64,000 nt of DNA from Methylobacter luteus IMV-B-3098 (GCF_000427625.1 NZ_KE386569.1:1016216-1080215); one strand, 5' to 3'. Positions 22,317 through 30,475 are shown, counted from the stretch's first letter. Numbers and translations are program-made. Notes: generated by a model from the letters alone, not told the origin.

Positions 22317-23540
22317 TTATTGCTCTTTATGCTGCTCGGCGAGCGAGATACGTTCCGGATTCACCTTAATGCCAGGTCTGAGCTTTTGCAGGCCTTCGAT
22401 AGCAACCCATTCCTCAGGCTTCAAGCCTTCTTTGATCACGCGCGATTGACCGATATGGGCGCCTAGAACCACTTTGCGGTATTCCACCTGGTTTTCCTGA
22501 TTGACGACCCAGACGAATCGTTGCGCCTGATCCGTTGCGATGGCCCGATCAGGCAGCAGAATAGCCGGGTAGGGGGTGCTGCCGCGAACTCGCATGCGCG
22601 CGAAAAAGCCGGGGCTCAGCAAGTCATCCGCATTGGGGAACACGCCGCGCAACGTCACCGTGCCGGTAGCCGTATCCTCGCGCGGCGAAATATAGTCGAG
22701 TGTGCCCTGATGGGGGAAGTCGGTCTCGTCAGCCACGGCCAGTTGCGCGGGCGTTTGTCCTGCGCCAAAATCGCCGCCTCCGACTTGTTGGGCCAGACGC
22801 CGGTATTTCAGCACCGAGCGCTCATCCGCATCCACGTAAACATAGACGGGATCGGTGGAAACAATGAAGGTCAAACGCGTAGCATCAGCGCCGCCGCCGC
22901 TGACAAGGTTGCCTTCGGTGATCAGTTCACGTCCGATGCGTCCGTCTATCGGGGCGCGGATCTTGGTGAAATCGAGGTTCAGACGGGCTGTATAAACATT
23001 GGCTTCCGCGGATTGAACTGCCGCCGCGGCTTCGCGCAAGCCCTTGCTGCGGGCATCATGCTCCTCTTCCGAGATTGCTTTGGCGCGGAACAGGCGTTCG
23101 GCCCGCTCCAGGTCATTTTTGGCCAGCTCGCGCTTGGACCGTGCTCGCTCCAGCTCCGCTTCGGCGTAGCTCAGTTGAGCACTGAACGGTTTGGGGTCGA
23201 TCAGGAATAACAGATCGCCTTTCTTTACCTTTTCTCCGGCCTTGAAGTTCACTTTCTCGAGATAGCCGCTGACTCGTGCTCGCACATCTACTGAACTGAC
23301 GGCTTCGATGCGGCCCGTGTACTCGTCCCATTCGGTGACATCTTGCGCCAGGGGCTGGGCGATTTTGACGCCGGGCGGTTGGCCTTGAGCATTTTGGGAT
23401 TCCGGACCGTTCTGGTTGCTACAGCCGGTTATCGCCACCAGTGTGACGAGGGTCAACAGTCCTTTCCATAGGTCTTGCATTGATATCTTTGGCGGGCCTG
23501 ACCGATGGATGACAGTCGACATGCGCGTTGCTTTTTTCAT
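22317..23540 (-). CDS. RND periplasmic adaptor (membrane fusion protein)
   Basis: 407 aa from ATG 23540 (AAAGGG just upstream). A later start at residue 21 (MQDLWKGLL) would give a normal-length lipoprotein leader ending in ITGC, so the true start is uncertain. HlyD-type half-motifs are seen at YLEKVNFKAGEKVKKGDLLF and IRAPIDGRIGRELITEGNLV around a coiled coil, followed by the beta-barrel domain. First gene of the operon, facing the divergent tetR gene. Confidence 0.9.
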   Translation of the reverse strand: MKKATRMSTVIHRSGPPKISMQDLWKGLLTLVTLVAITGCSNQNGPESQNAQGQPPGVKIAQPLAQDVTEWDEYTGRIEAVSSVDVRARVSGYLEKVNFKAGEKVKKGDLLFLIDPKPFSAQLSYAEAELERARSKRELAKNDLERAERLFRAKAISEEEHDARSKGLREAAAAVQSAEANVYTARLNLDFTKIRAPIDGRIGRELITEGNLVSGGGADATRLTFIVSTDPVYVYVDADERSVLKYRRLAQQVGGGDFGAGQTPAQLAVADETDFPHQGTLDYISPREDTATGTVTLRGVFPNADDLLSPGFFARMRVRGSTPYPAILLPDRAIATDQAQRFVWVVNQENQVEYRKVVLGAHIGQSRVIKEGLKPEEWVAIEGLQKLRPGIKVNPERISLAEQHKEQ

Positions 23541-23577
23541 CCCTTTTACACCTTGTCATTGAAAAGAAAAAATAAAT

Positions 23578-23608
23578 GGTAAAGAATATTACCGTTTAAT
23601 TTACGGTA
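23578..23608. promoter_or_regulatory. Interleaved inverted repeats, probable TetR operator
   Basis: Two overlapping palindromes occupy the gap between the pump operon and tetR: GGTAA-N6-TTACC (23578-23593) and TACCGT-N7-ACGGTA (23590-23608). They lie 38 bases upstream of the adaptor start and 30 upstream of tetR, the normal position for a TetR-family operator governing both directions. Confidence 0.65.
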
Positions 23609-23637
23609 TGATCATGCCTCAAGTCAAATAATGTTTT

Positions 23638-24303
23638 ATGAGTGAACAAATGATTAAATGCGGACGACCGCGCAAGGGTGAGGAGTGTCAAAGCCGTGAC
23701 CGATTGCTGGATACGGCCCTCAAGCTTTTTCTTGAATACGGTTATGGAAGCCTGAGCCTGGAAACCATTGCCAGGGAGGCCAACGTGTCGATGCGCACTA
23801 TCTATAATCAGTTCAGCGGCAAGGCCGGGTTGTTCGGCGCAGTTATAAAACGTGCCAGTGACCCGTTTATATCGGTCCTGTCGGAAGGTCTTTTAGAAGG
23901 TCAGCCAGAGGAAGCGCTAACTGCTTTCGCCAGGCAGTTTCTGCTCGGCATTACCCGACCGGATGCGGTGCGCATACGCGCCATATTAATAGGTGAATCA
24001 TTACAATTCCCGGATCTCGCCATGCAATTCTATGAGCAGGGGCCACAGCGCACTCTGAATCATCTGGAGCAGTTTTTTATCCGGCAGCAACAAGTTGGCT
24101 ATTTTGCCGCCATAGATCCGGGTTTACTCGCCGAACAATTCATAAGCTCACTACGCGGTGAAAGGGTTCTGAGACTACAGCTCGGCTTGGGTCCCACGCC
24201 TGATGAGGCGCAAATTGATATCTGGGCAAGGCAGGCTACAAGCTTGTTTCTGCGCGGTTGTCTGTCAGACGGAGCGGATGGTTTTAATGGGGATCAGCAT
24301 TAG
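23638..24303 (+). CDS. TetR-family transcriptional regulator of the adjacent RND operon
   Basis: 221 aa. Amino-terminal helix-turn-helix (about residues 14-60: FLEYGYGSLSLETIAREANV then SMRTIYNQFSGKAGLF) typical of TetR/AcrR, with a helical ligand/dimer domain (TetR_C AefR-like) behind. Divergent from the pump operon 17662-23540, so it most likely represses that operon and itself through the palindromes between them, releasing on binding a pump substrate. Confidence 0.9.
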   Translation: MSEQMIKCGRPRKGEECQSRDRLLDTALKLFLEYGYGSLSLETIAREANVSMRTIYNQFSGKAGLFGAVIKRASDPFISVLSEGLLEGQPEEALTAFARQFLLGITRPDAVRIRAILIGESLQFPDLAMQFYEQGPQRTLNHLEQFFIRQQQVGYFAAIDPGLLAEQFISSLRGERVLRLQLGLGPTPDEAQIDIWARQATSLFLRGCLSDGADGFNGDQH

Positions 24304-24331
24304 CGCCGGCGCAACAGGAAAAACTGAAGAG

Positions 24332-24363
24332 AAAAATCTTCCTGGGCACTCATACCCAGGAAG
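24332..24363 (-). terminator. Intrinsic terminator of the small membrane-protein gene
   Basis: Read on the minus strand: CTTCCTGGG, eight-base loop, CCCAGGAAG, then ATTTTTC. A perfect 9-bp stem followed by a T run, about 57 bases after the stop codon of the 56-aa reading frame. It supports that frame as a transcribed unit. Confidence 0.75.
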
Positions 24364-24419
24364 TCATCAAACGATAGTTGAGGGACGTAATATGAATGGA
24401 GCACTCAGGGATATGATAA

Positions 24420-24590
24420 TTACATCAATCCCGCATTATTCCGTTTACGGTTCAGGTTTACGTTGCTGGCGATAGCCGCAGTGGCAAACAAAGTGGACGA
24501 GATAATGTACTCGCCTGAAACAAAACCGAAAAGACCTGTCACAAACACCAGGCTAGTCAGAATATCTTTGGATAAATCGTTCATTTTCAT
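24420..24590 (-). CDS. Small predicted membrane protein (56 aa)
   Basis: ATG 24590 is preceded by ATAAGGAA, a good ribosome site, and the frame ends at 24420, followed by an intrinsic terminator. The protein begins MKMNDLSKDILTSLVFVTGL, has a hydrophobic stretch over about residues 12-42 (one or two helices with small residues) and a basic tail NLNRKRNN. I do not recognise the family. It lies between tetR and the SIR2-like gene, divergent from the latter. It could be a stress or toxin-like small membrane protein; no function is claimed. Confidence 0.6.
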   Translation of the reverse strand: MKMNDLSKDILTSLVFVTGLFGFVSGEYIISSTLFATAAIASNVNLNRKRNNAGLM

Positions 24591-24909
24591 TTCCTTATAA
24601 AATGTTAATAGCGGTTCTTGTAAAATCTGGTACTACTATACGAGGTGTCCGTATTATTAACAATAACCGAAAAAAGAACTTGATTGTTTCTTATATGGCA
24701 ATAAATTTGTAATACAGATTTAACATTTAAAGAGTAGCGCACATGAAATCAATAGCGTTCCATCTGGTCTAATTGCCGTTAAGGGCCAAAATTCAGGCTG
24801 TCATACAAATCGCTCTGTGCTTGGGAATTCAAGATGGTTAAGATGGCTTTTCTAAGTCCGAAAATTTCAGAAAAAATCTTCTTAATTAATAAAATCTTAT
24901 TAATTAACG
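24591..24909. other. Divergent AT-rich intergenic region
   Basis: About 320 bases separating the 56-aa membrane-protein gene (minus) from the SIR2-like gene (plus), notably AT-rich and likely to contain both promoters. It ends in an inverted repeat with a 4-base centre just before the SIR2 start (24882-24907). No gene seen. Confidence 0.5.
24882..24907. promoter_or_regulatory. Perfect AT inverted repeat upstream of the SIR2-like gene
   Basis: TTAATTAATAA and TTATTAATTAA, an 11-bp perfect inverted repeat around AATC. It ends two bases before GTG 24910 and 23 before ATG 24931. It could be an operator, or fold in the mRNA near the ribosome site. Confidence 0.5.
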
Positions 24910-26082
24910 GTGGATACCGAGAAAGCCGTGATGGATTCTCCTAGAACATTTGCATCCCTGATCAATCAGCATTCCTTTAAAGGCAAAAAAACAGCGCCAC
25001 TATGTAACTTTTCGTTTTTCCTCGGGGCCGGTTTCCCTAAATCATGGGACGAACGGTTTCCGCTGGAAAACCAGTTGTTTGAGTTCAAATATAAAGAGTG
25101 GAATCCAAGCGGCCAGGCTCTGGAGCAGTTTCTGACGCTCAATAATTATCAGGTGCATGGACTGGATATAACCTGCGAGCTCTTTAAAGACATCGTTTAT
25201 CAGATCGGCATGATGAAAAAATATGCCGTCGTCAGGTCGAGATACCTGGATGAACAGAATATCGCCATCGTTGAAAACGAGCTCAAGGCGCTGATTGTCG
25301 AAAAATTTAAGAATATGGCGCCTTCATATCCTGTTAATCCTGATCTTGACAAATTTTGTTTCGATACTCAATTGAGCGATGATCAGCAGACTATCTTGCA
25401 GCTTTTTTCACGGCTGCTTAGAGATGCTGACGGCTCTGAGAGTTTGCCTGAAGGTGTAAGGCCGCATTTCATTACCACAAATTACGACGCCACTATCGAG
25501 GCTATTCTGGATAATTGCGCAGGACCGGATGAGTCGTTTTTACGGCATACCTATCGTGGCATCACGCCGCGGCAGTGTTGTTGCGGCAAAAACAGGGCCA
25601 CAGCGATACACGATCATGGCTTTGTTAATAATCTGCTGAAAGTCAATGGCGGTTTTGAGATTTATGAGACCCCGTTAGGCTACGAATTTGATTACAGAGA
25701 GAAAGATTTTCGCAGCCTGAAATTAAATCCGCCGCAAATCATGCTGCCGTCGCATGAGCAGGATTATCAGCAAAAATATTTTCAGGCTATCTTTCCAAAA
25801 GTTATCCGGCTACTGCATGAATCGACTGTGCTGGTAATCGTCGGCTACAGTCTGCCCGAAGAGGATGCGTTAGTGCGGCTGATTCTCAAGCAGTTCGCGG
25901 AAGATCGCAGCGATGGCTACAACAAGGTGGTGTTCTACATCGATCTGGCGATCGATGATACGCAAATTCACAGAATCAATAAGATCTTTCACCATTCCGG
26001 AGAGCGAAGATGCCTAACGGTTATTCCCTATACCGGCAAGTTCTCGGCGTGGGCAAGAGCGGTATTGGAACATCTGAGTTAA
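24910..26082 (+). CDS. SIR2-like domain protein, candidate NAD-hydrolysing effector
   Basis: 390 aa from GTG 24910; ATG 24931 is an equally likely start, with GAGAAAG before it. SIR2 features in order: nucleotide-binding FFLGAGFPKSW (GAG at 39-41), FITTNYD (187-193) with the conserved Asn-Tyr-Asp, HDHG (234-237) in the place of the catalytic His, and VLVIVGYSLPEEDALV (308-323), the closing motif of the SIR2_2 group. QCCCGK (222-227) adds a Cys cluster. Such SIR2 domains act as NADases in several phage-defence systems (established for other families). No second recognisable effector domain is present. A membrane Schlafen/AlbA_2 gene follows 199 bases later on the same strand. Domain call good, defence role inferred. 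Confidence 0.75.
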   Translation: MDTEKAVMDSPRTFASLINQHSFKGKKTAPLCNFSFFLGAGFPKSWDERFPLENQLFEFKYKEWNPSGQALEQFLTLNNYQVHGLDITCELFKDIVYQIGMMKKYAVVRSRYLDEQNIAIVENELKALIVEKFKNMAPSYPVNPDLDKFCFDTQLSDDQQTILQLFSRLLRDADGSESLPEGVRPHFITTNYDATIEAILDNCAGPDESFLRHTYRGITPRQCCCGKNRATAIHDHGFVNNLLKVNGGFEIYETPLGYEFDYREKDFRSLKLNPPQIMLPSHEQDYQQKYFQAIFPKVIRLLHESTVLVIVGYSLPEEDALVRLILKQFAEDRSDGYNKVVFYIDLAIDDTQIHRINKIFHHSGERRCLTVIPYTGKFSAWARAVLEHLS

Positions 26083-26212
26083 ATTACCGTAAAGAATTCA
26101 AGCCGGTCTTCATGAGGGATGCGCAGGCTTGTAAGTTTCCGAATGTTGTGGAGATCCTGCTCTCCGATTGTCCCTGTCTATGTAGTTATTACAAACAAAT
26201 CGTCGGCCTGAT

Positions 26213-26241
26213 TTGCCGTTGATACAAGTATCCGTTATATA
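26213..26241 (+). promoter_or_regulatory. Possible sigma-70 promoter for the Schlafen/AlbA_2 gene
   Basis: TTGCCG (26213-26218) and TATATA (26236-26241) are 17 bases apart, about 40 bases before the ATG at 26282. It would let the second gene be expressed separately from the SIR2-like gene. Confidence 0.4.
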
Positions 26242-26281
26242 CCCCGGGCTGTTTCTCTAAAAGATTGAATTCCGAGAAATA

Positions 26282-27109
26282 ATGAAAAGATTTTTTTTAT
26301 TGATGATTAGGCTTTGGAGGCAACAGCTAAAGCTCTACTTTGCTGCCGCGATTATAGGGGCGTTAATCGGTATTTTCATTTTGGCGCCAAGTTATGATTA
26401 TATTAGCTCGCGCGAGCGGGCAGCCAATCCGGTCTCGTCAATCGAGTATGTACTGCGTCAAGTCAGGGAGATGCTGACGGGGAAGATTGCACAGAATAAT
26501 CTCATCGTGTTCTATGCGGAAATCGGTGCGATGCTTGGATTGTTGTCTTTGGGTCTATACACAGTGCTGCATAATCGCTTGCTGCGCATCGAACAATTAA
26601 AAATGGAACTGGATAAAGATTTGCCTTCGATTATCCTGCAGGGTGAAGGGCCTTTACTGGAGTTCAAGTCTTCATTGCGCTGGGATATGGCGGAGTCGCG
26701 CATAAACCGGGCTCTTGAAGGTGTTGTGCTGAAAACCCTGGCCGGATTTCTGAATAGCCATCAAGGCGGCACGTTGCTGATCGGTGTTGCCGATGATGGC
26801 GAGGTGGTCGGCCTTGAAAAAGATTACCAAACACTCAAAAGGCCTGACCAGGATGGGTTCGAGCAAACTATCATGACGCTTATTTCGACGAATCTGGGCG
26901 CCGATCTTTGCCCCTTTGTCCATGTTTTATTCCACGTCATTGATGATAAGGACGTCTGTCGCCTTATCGTGTCCCCCGCTGCCAGACCGGTGTTTTTAAA
27001 CCAGGGCAATACGCCGAAATTTTACGTCAGAACCGGCGGAGGCACGCGCGATCTGAATATTCAGGAGGCATTGGGCTATATCTCCGGTAGATGGACGCAC
27101 GCCAAGTAA
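26282..27109 (+). CDS. Membrane-anchored Schlafen/AlbA_2 domain protein
   Basis: 275 aa. Two membrane helices (about 17-36 and 73-96) enclose a short loop probably outside the cytoplasm; the rest is cytoplasmic. Residues about 120-265 form an AlbA_2 (Schlafen-like) domain: LEFKSSLRWD with Glu127 and Lys129, LAGFLNSHQGGTLLIGVAD, GEVVGLEKDY, and FYVRTGGGTRDLN (247-259). In Schlafen proteins this fold carries nucleic-acid binding or tRNA-nuclease activity (known for eukaryotic members); catalysis here is not shown. There is no ATPase domain. It follows the SIR2-like gene on the same strand with a possible promoter of its own. Domain call confident, role unknown. Confidence 0.8.
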   Translation: MKRFFLLMIRLWRQQLKLYFAAAIIGALIGIFILAPSYDYISSRERAANPVSSIEYVLRQVREMLTGKIAQNNLIVFYAEIGAMLGLLSLGLYTVLHNRLLRIEQLKMELDKDLPSIILQGEGPLLEFKSSLRWDMAESRINRALEGVVLKTLAGFLNSHQGGTLLIGVADDGEVVGLEKDYQTLKRPDQDGFEQTIMTLISTNLGADLCPFVHVLFHVIDDKDVCRLIVSPAARPVFLNQGNTPKFYVRTGGGTRDLNIQEALGYISGRWTHAK

Positions 27110-27159
27110 TTCATATAGCCCGTTTTCTGATGTTGCATAGCGGTTGATTGGCTATGCCG

Positions 27160-27571
27160 CTATTTATATAAATTGCTTGTTTCATCGGGTTTAGCATAAT
27201 CAACGCCCACGCTGATCACGAAGCTCGAGACTTCTTCAATGTTCATGGCCGATTTGACGACCTTGTCTTTATGGACCAGAACGGTAAAACCGGACGTGGG
27301 ATTGGGCGAAGTGGGAATGTACAAAATGTAGCTGTCGTTTATGCGATTGGTGACATAGGCGGGTACCCACATGCCGTCTTTGGGATATTCCACATACACT
27401 ATTTCCCGCACTTGCGGGTCTTGAGTCGTGAAAAACAATCTGATCAGTTTCCTGGTGACTCGATAAATGCTGCCGATAACGGGGATGCGCTGGATCAGTC
27501 CTTCCAGATAATACAGTAAATGCGCTCTGTCATGCTTGAGCAGTTTGCCGAAATAAGCCAGTAGCTGTAAC
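27160..27571 (-). pseudogene. DUF502 membrane protein, carboxyl-terminal part, cut off by an insertion
   Basis: The frame reads LQLLAYFGKLLKHDRAHLLY, then IPVIGSIYRVTRKLIRLFFT, VREIVYVEYPKDGMWVPAYV and PTSPNPTSGFTVLVHKDKVV, the conserved DUF502 core and end. The amino-terminal part with its own start codon lies at 30476-30672, on the far side of the ISL3-like element. An ATG inside the fragment (27438) could still start a 92-aa soluble peptide, but the membrane part is gone. DUF502 function is unknown. The split looks recent because both halves are well preserved. Confidence 0.85.
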
Positions 27572-27633
27572 GGCTCGCGTTTGAAAACCGCCGGGCTCGC
27601 AATTATCCCGTTTTTCGGCTCAAATTAGCTGCG

Positions 27634-27685
27634 ACTGAAAATCCGGCCCGGCTCGCATTAGGGGTCTTGCTCACTTTTGGTGATG
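27634..27685 (+). repeat. Left perfect inverted arm of the ISL3-like element
   Basis: A 52-base sequence from ACTGAAAATCC to TTTTGGTGATG. Its exact reverse complement is at 30362-30413. A canonical ISL3 end (GGGGTCTTGCTCAC...) forms the inner half. Confidence 0.9.
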
Positions 27686-27717
27686 ATTTCTCAACCGGCT
27701 ATCCCCATATCAAGGAG

Positions 27718-29367
27718 ATGCATTTCCTTGTTCAACAGCTCCTCGCGTTACCCGATCTTCGCTTTGATGCCTGGCGGGTTGAAACTACGCAAACTCAGTT
27801 TGTACTGCAGTTAACCTCCCTACAGCCAACCCCTTCTTGCCCGGGCTGCCATCAGCCGGCGGCACGCCTCCACAGCCGCTATCAGCGCACACTGACGGAT
27901 CTGCCGTGGAGTGGTTATGGCCTTCAGATTCAGCTCAGCGTGCGTAAGCTCTTCTGTGACAACGCTGCTTGCTCACGACGAATTTTCACCGAACGTCTGC
28001 CCGACCTGGCCGAACCGTGGGCACGACGCACGAATCGCTTGGCCGAACGTCTGACCTCTATCGGCCTGGCTTTGGGCGGGGCACCCGGGGCTCGGCTGAG
28101 CGACCGCCTCGGCATCAGGGTGTCTCGTCATACCCTGTTACGGCTGATACGCCGTCAACCTTTGCCGGACGGACCAGCGCCAGCTATTCTGGGGGTTGAC
28201 GACTGGGCCCATCGCAAACGCCAAAGCTACGGCACGATCCTCGTCGATCTGGAGCAAAGCCGGCCGGTCGCACTGCTCGCCGACCGCCAAGCCGATACCC
28301 TGGCCGGCTGGCTGTGCGCACATCCCGGCGTCAAGATGGTGGCCCGGGATCGGTCCATCGCCTATGCGGAGGGGATTCGCGCGGGTGCGCCGCAGGCGAT
28401 CCAGATGACCGATCGCTTTCATTTGCTGCAGAACCTAAGCGAAGCACTCGATCAGGTCTTCAGCGCCCATGGTTCCGCACTCACTGAGGTCAAGAAGCAG
28501 CTTAAGTCGGAACCGAGTATCCCTGCCGGCACCGTCACGGTGCCACCAACCCGACCGCCGCCTCTGGCGAGGCAACGGGCCGAACAGCGCCGGGCGCGGC
28601 GCCTCGCCCATTACACCCGAGTCTGGGAACTGCACCGCCACGGCTGGTCTGATCGCGTCATTGCCCGACAGTTGGGCATCGGCCGCATGACCGTGACCCG
28701 CTACCTTCAGGCCCCGGTCTTTCCGGAACGCAAGGAGCGCAGCGATCGGGGCAGAAGCCTCTTGGATCCCTACAAAGCCTACCTGGTCGAGCGTTGGAAT
28801 GCGGGGCAGCGTGAAACCTTGGCGCTGTTCCGCGCGCTTCAAAGCCAAGGCTATGGCGGTAGCTATGCTACAGTAGCGCGCTACACCCGCCGGTTGCGAG
28901 AGGCCCAGGGACTCAAGCCTCGACAGCGGCCTCCGGGGCAACTGCCCAAAGTTAATCAAACTCGGCTGCGGGCGCTCACTACCCGACGTGTCACGCGGCT
29001 GGTATTGCAACGACCCGAACAACGCATCGAGGAGGACGAACGCTTGATCCTGCAGCTTAAAGCGCAACATGCGGAATTAGCAGCCGCCATTGAACTCGCC
29101 CGCGAGTTTGCCGCGATGGTCCGTCAACGGCAGCCCGACCGCTTTGATCACTGGCTGGTGCGCGCTGCCCAGAGTATCTGCCCCGCCTTGCAGCGCTTTG
29201 CCAAAGGGCTGCGCGACGACTATGACGCCGTGAAAACCAGCCTGATCTTGCCCTGGAGCAACGGTCCGGTCGAAGGTCACATCAACCGGCTCAAAACGCT
29301 GAAGCGGTCGATGTACGGGCGTGCGGGTCTGGATCTATTAACCCGGCGGTTTTTATTAGCCGCCTGA
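27718..29367 (+). CDS. ISL3-family transposase
   Basis: 549 aa from ATG 27718 (AAGGAG abuts it); the frame is open from a TTG at 27667 inside the inverted arm. Zinc-binding CPGC and CDNAACSRRIF (Cys pairs about 25 aa apart) give the amino-terminal ISL3 zinc domain. The DDE-type catalytic core begins with ILGVDDWAHRKRQSYGTI; MTDRFHLLQNLSEAL carries the second Asp, and SNGPVEGHINRLKTLKRSMYGRAG the final Glu. A helix-turn-helix insert (WSDRVIARQLGIGRMTVTRYL) lies between. Length is normal for the IS1096/ISL3 group with long insert. The gene looks intact, so the element may be active. Confidence 0.92.
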   Translation: MHFLVQQLLALPDLRFDAWRVETTQTQFVLQLTSLQPTPSCPGCHQPAARLHSRYQRTLTDLPWSGYGLQIQLSVRKLFCDNAACSRRIFTERLPDLAEPWARRTNRLAERLTSIGLALGGAPGARLSDRLGIRVSRHTLLRLIRRQPLPDGPAPAILGVDDWAHRKRQSYGTILVDLEQSRPVALLADRQADTLAGWLCAHPGVKMVARDRSIAYAEGIRAGAPQAIQMTDRFHLLQNLSEALDQVFSAHGSALTEVKKQLKSEPSIPAGTVTVPPTRPPPLARQRAEQRRARRLAHYTRVWELHRHGWSDRVIARQLGIGRMTVTRYLQAPVFPERKERSDRGRSLLDPYKAYLVERWNAGQRETLALFRALQSQGYGGSYATVARYTRRLREAQGLKPRQRPPGQLPKVNQTRLRALTTRRVTRLVLQRPEQRIEEDERLILQLKAQHAELAAAIELAREFAAMVRQRQPDRFDHWLVRAAQSICPALQRFAKGLRDDYDAVKTSLILPWSNGPVEGHINRLKTLKRSMYGRAGLDLLTRRFLLAA

Positions 29368-29423
29368 TGCCTTTGCGGCCGGTTGTTGCTACGCCCGCAC
29401 CTGACACGCCAGGCCTGTCCTAA

Positions 29424-30263
29424 GAGCCTGTTCAATATCTGCTGAGTATGATAGATAATGAGGGCATGAGAAAAGTGTACCCCAGCGACATCAGTCGCGA
29501 ACAATTTGAACCGATCAGAGCTCTGCTAGAAAATGCTCGCAAGAAAACCCGACCTCGTACAGTGGACTTGTATGAAGTGTTCTGTGCCATTCTGTACTTG
29601 CTGAAGAGCGGCTGCCAGTGGCGCATGCTGCCGAGCGACTTTCCGAAATGGCGCACGGTCCATCATTATTTTTCGTTATGGAGCGAGAAACCTGAAGGTG
29701 GAACCAGCCTGCTGGAGCAGGCATTAAAAAAATCAGGTTGGCGAGGCCCGTACCAGACAGGGGCGCAACGCCAGGACGAGTTTCTGCATCGTTGATGCAC
29801 AGAGTGTCAAAAACACCGACTGCGCACGCAGCAAAGGTTATGATGCCGGCAAAAAGGTTTCAGGTATCAAGCGACATATTTTTGTCGACACGCAAGGGTT
29901 ACCCCATGCAATTGCCATCACCACGGCGGACGTCAGTGATCGCCAAGGGGCGCTAAAAACCATTGAACAGAACTGGAAAGACTTAACTGAGGTCACTTCG
30001 CTGCTGGTCGATGGCGGCTATAGTGGCCAACCCTTCGCCGAAGCTGTTCAGAGTCTGCTTGGCGCTTCGGTGCAGGTGGCCAAACGCCATGAGCTTCATA
30101 CCTTCGCTGTCATTCCGCAACGCTGGGTAGTAGAGCGTTCGTTTGCCTGGCTGGAGAAGTGCCGAAGATTATGGAAGAACACTGAGCGCTTGCTCAATAC
30201 CAGCTTACAGTTCGTTAATCTGGCCTTCCTGGCGCTGTTGCTACGGAGATATTGAACAAGCTC
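29424..30263 (+). mobile_element. IS5-family element nested in the ISL3-like element
   Basis: 840 bp with terminal inverted repeats GAGC(C/T)TGTTCAATATCT differing by one base, flanked on both sides by TAA (29421-29423 and 30264-30266), a three-base target duplication. One frameshifted DDE transposase lies inside. The ends, duplication and protein fit the IS427-like part of the IS5 family. Insertion is downstream of the ISL3 transposase stop, so the host element may still move. Confidence 0.88.
29466..30255 (+). pseudogene. IS5-family transposase in two frames joined at an A7 tract
   Basis: Frame 1 (ATG 29466, another ATG at 29448) has the DUF4096 amino domain: ISREQFEPIRALLE, YLLKSGCQWRMLPSDFPKW and TVHHYFSLW. 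Frame 2 continues NQVGEARTRQGRNARTSFCI, VDAQSVKNTDCARSKGYDAG (first Asp), LLVDGGYSG (second Asp) and WVVERSFAWLEKCRRLWKN (Glu). The switch falls at seven A residues (29726-29732): with six the frame would be continuous. Some IS5 members use programmed frameshifting, so this may be functional rather than broken. Confidence 0.85.
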
Positions 30264-30361
30264 TAAGGATCTCAGTCTTCCAGTCGTTCGTTCAAAATCC
30301 AGTACCGCAGTCAATCGCTACGACACGCTGACTGCTGAGCCAGAATAACTTTTGAGTTTTG

Positions 30362-30413
30362 CATCACCAAAAGTGAGCAAGACCCCTAATGCGAGCCGGG
30401 CCGGATTTTCAGT
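30362..30413 (-). repeat. Right perfect inverted arm of the ISL3-like element
   Basis: Exact reverse complement of 27634-27685. Outside it, 30414-30475 is an imperfect inverted copy of 27572-27633, containing the words GGCTCGAATTA, GGGCTCGCAATTA and GGCTCGCGTTTG when read on the minus strand. Confidence 0.9.
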
Positions 30414-30475
30414 GGCAAATAATTCGAGCCGAAAATCGGGCTAATTGCGAGCCCGGCCATTTTCAAACGCGAGCC

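Larger units (their letters stand above)
27572..30475 (+). mobile_element. ISL3-like element with long inverted arms, carrying a nested IS5-like element
   Basis: The element interrupts the DUF502 gene. Its ends are inverted arms of about 114 bp: the outer part (GGCTCGCGTTTGAAAA ...) is imperfect and the inner 52 bp (27634-27685 and 30362-30413) is perfectly inverted. It encodes one ISL3-type transposase. An IS5-like element sits between the transposase stop and the right arm; without it the element is about 2.06 kb. I could not find an 8-bp target duplication: the bases outside the two ends differ (GCTGTAAC and CTTACAAG). The arms contain a repeated GGCTCG word. Confidence 0.8.

Noticed and set aside
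26010-26222. 70-aa frame overlapping the end of the SIR2-like gene
   Set aside because: Overlaps conserved coding sequence in another frame and lacks a ribosome site.
27572-27685. Repeated GGCTCG words considered as a CRISPR-like array
   Set aside because: Units are irregular (23-33 bases), have no constant repeat and unique spacers, and mirror the other end of the transposon.
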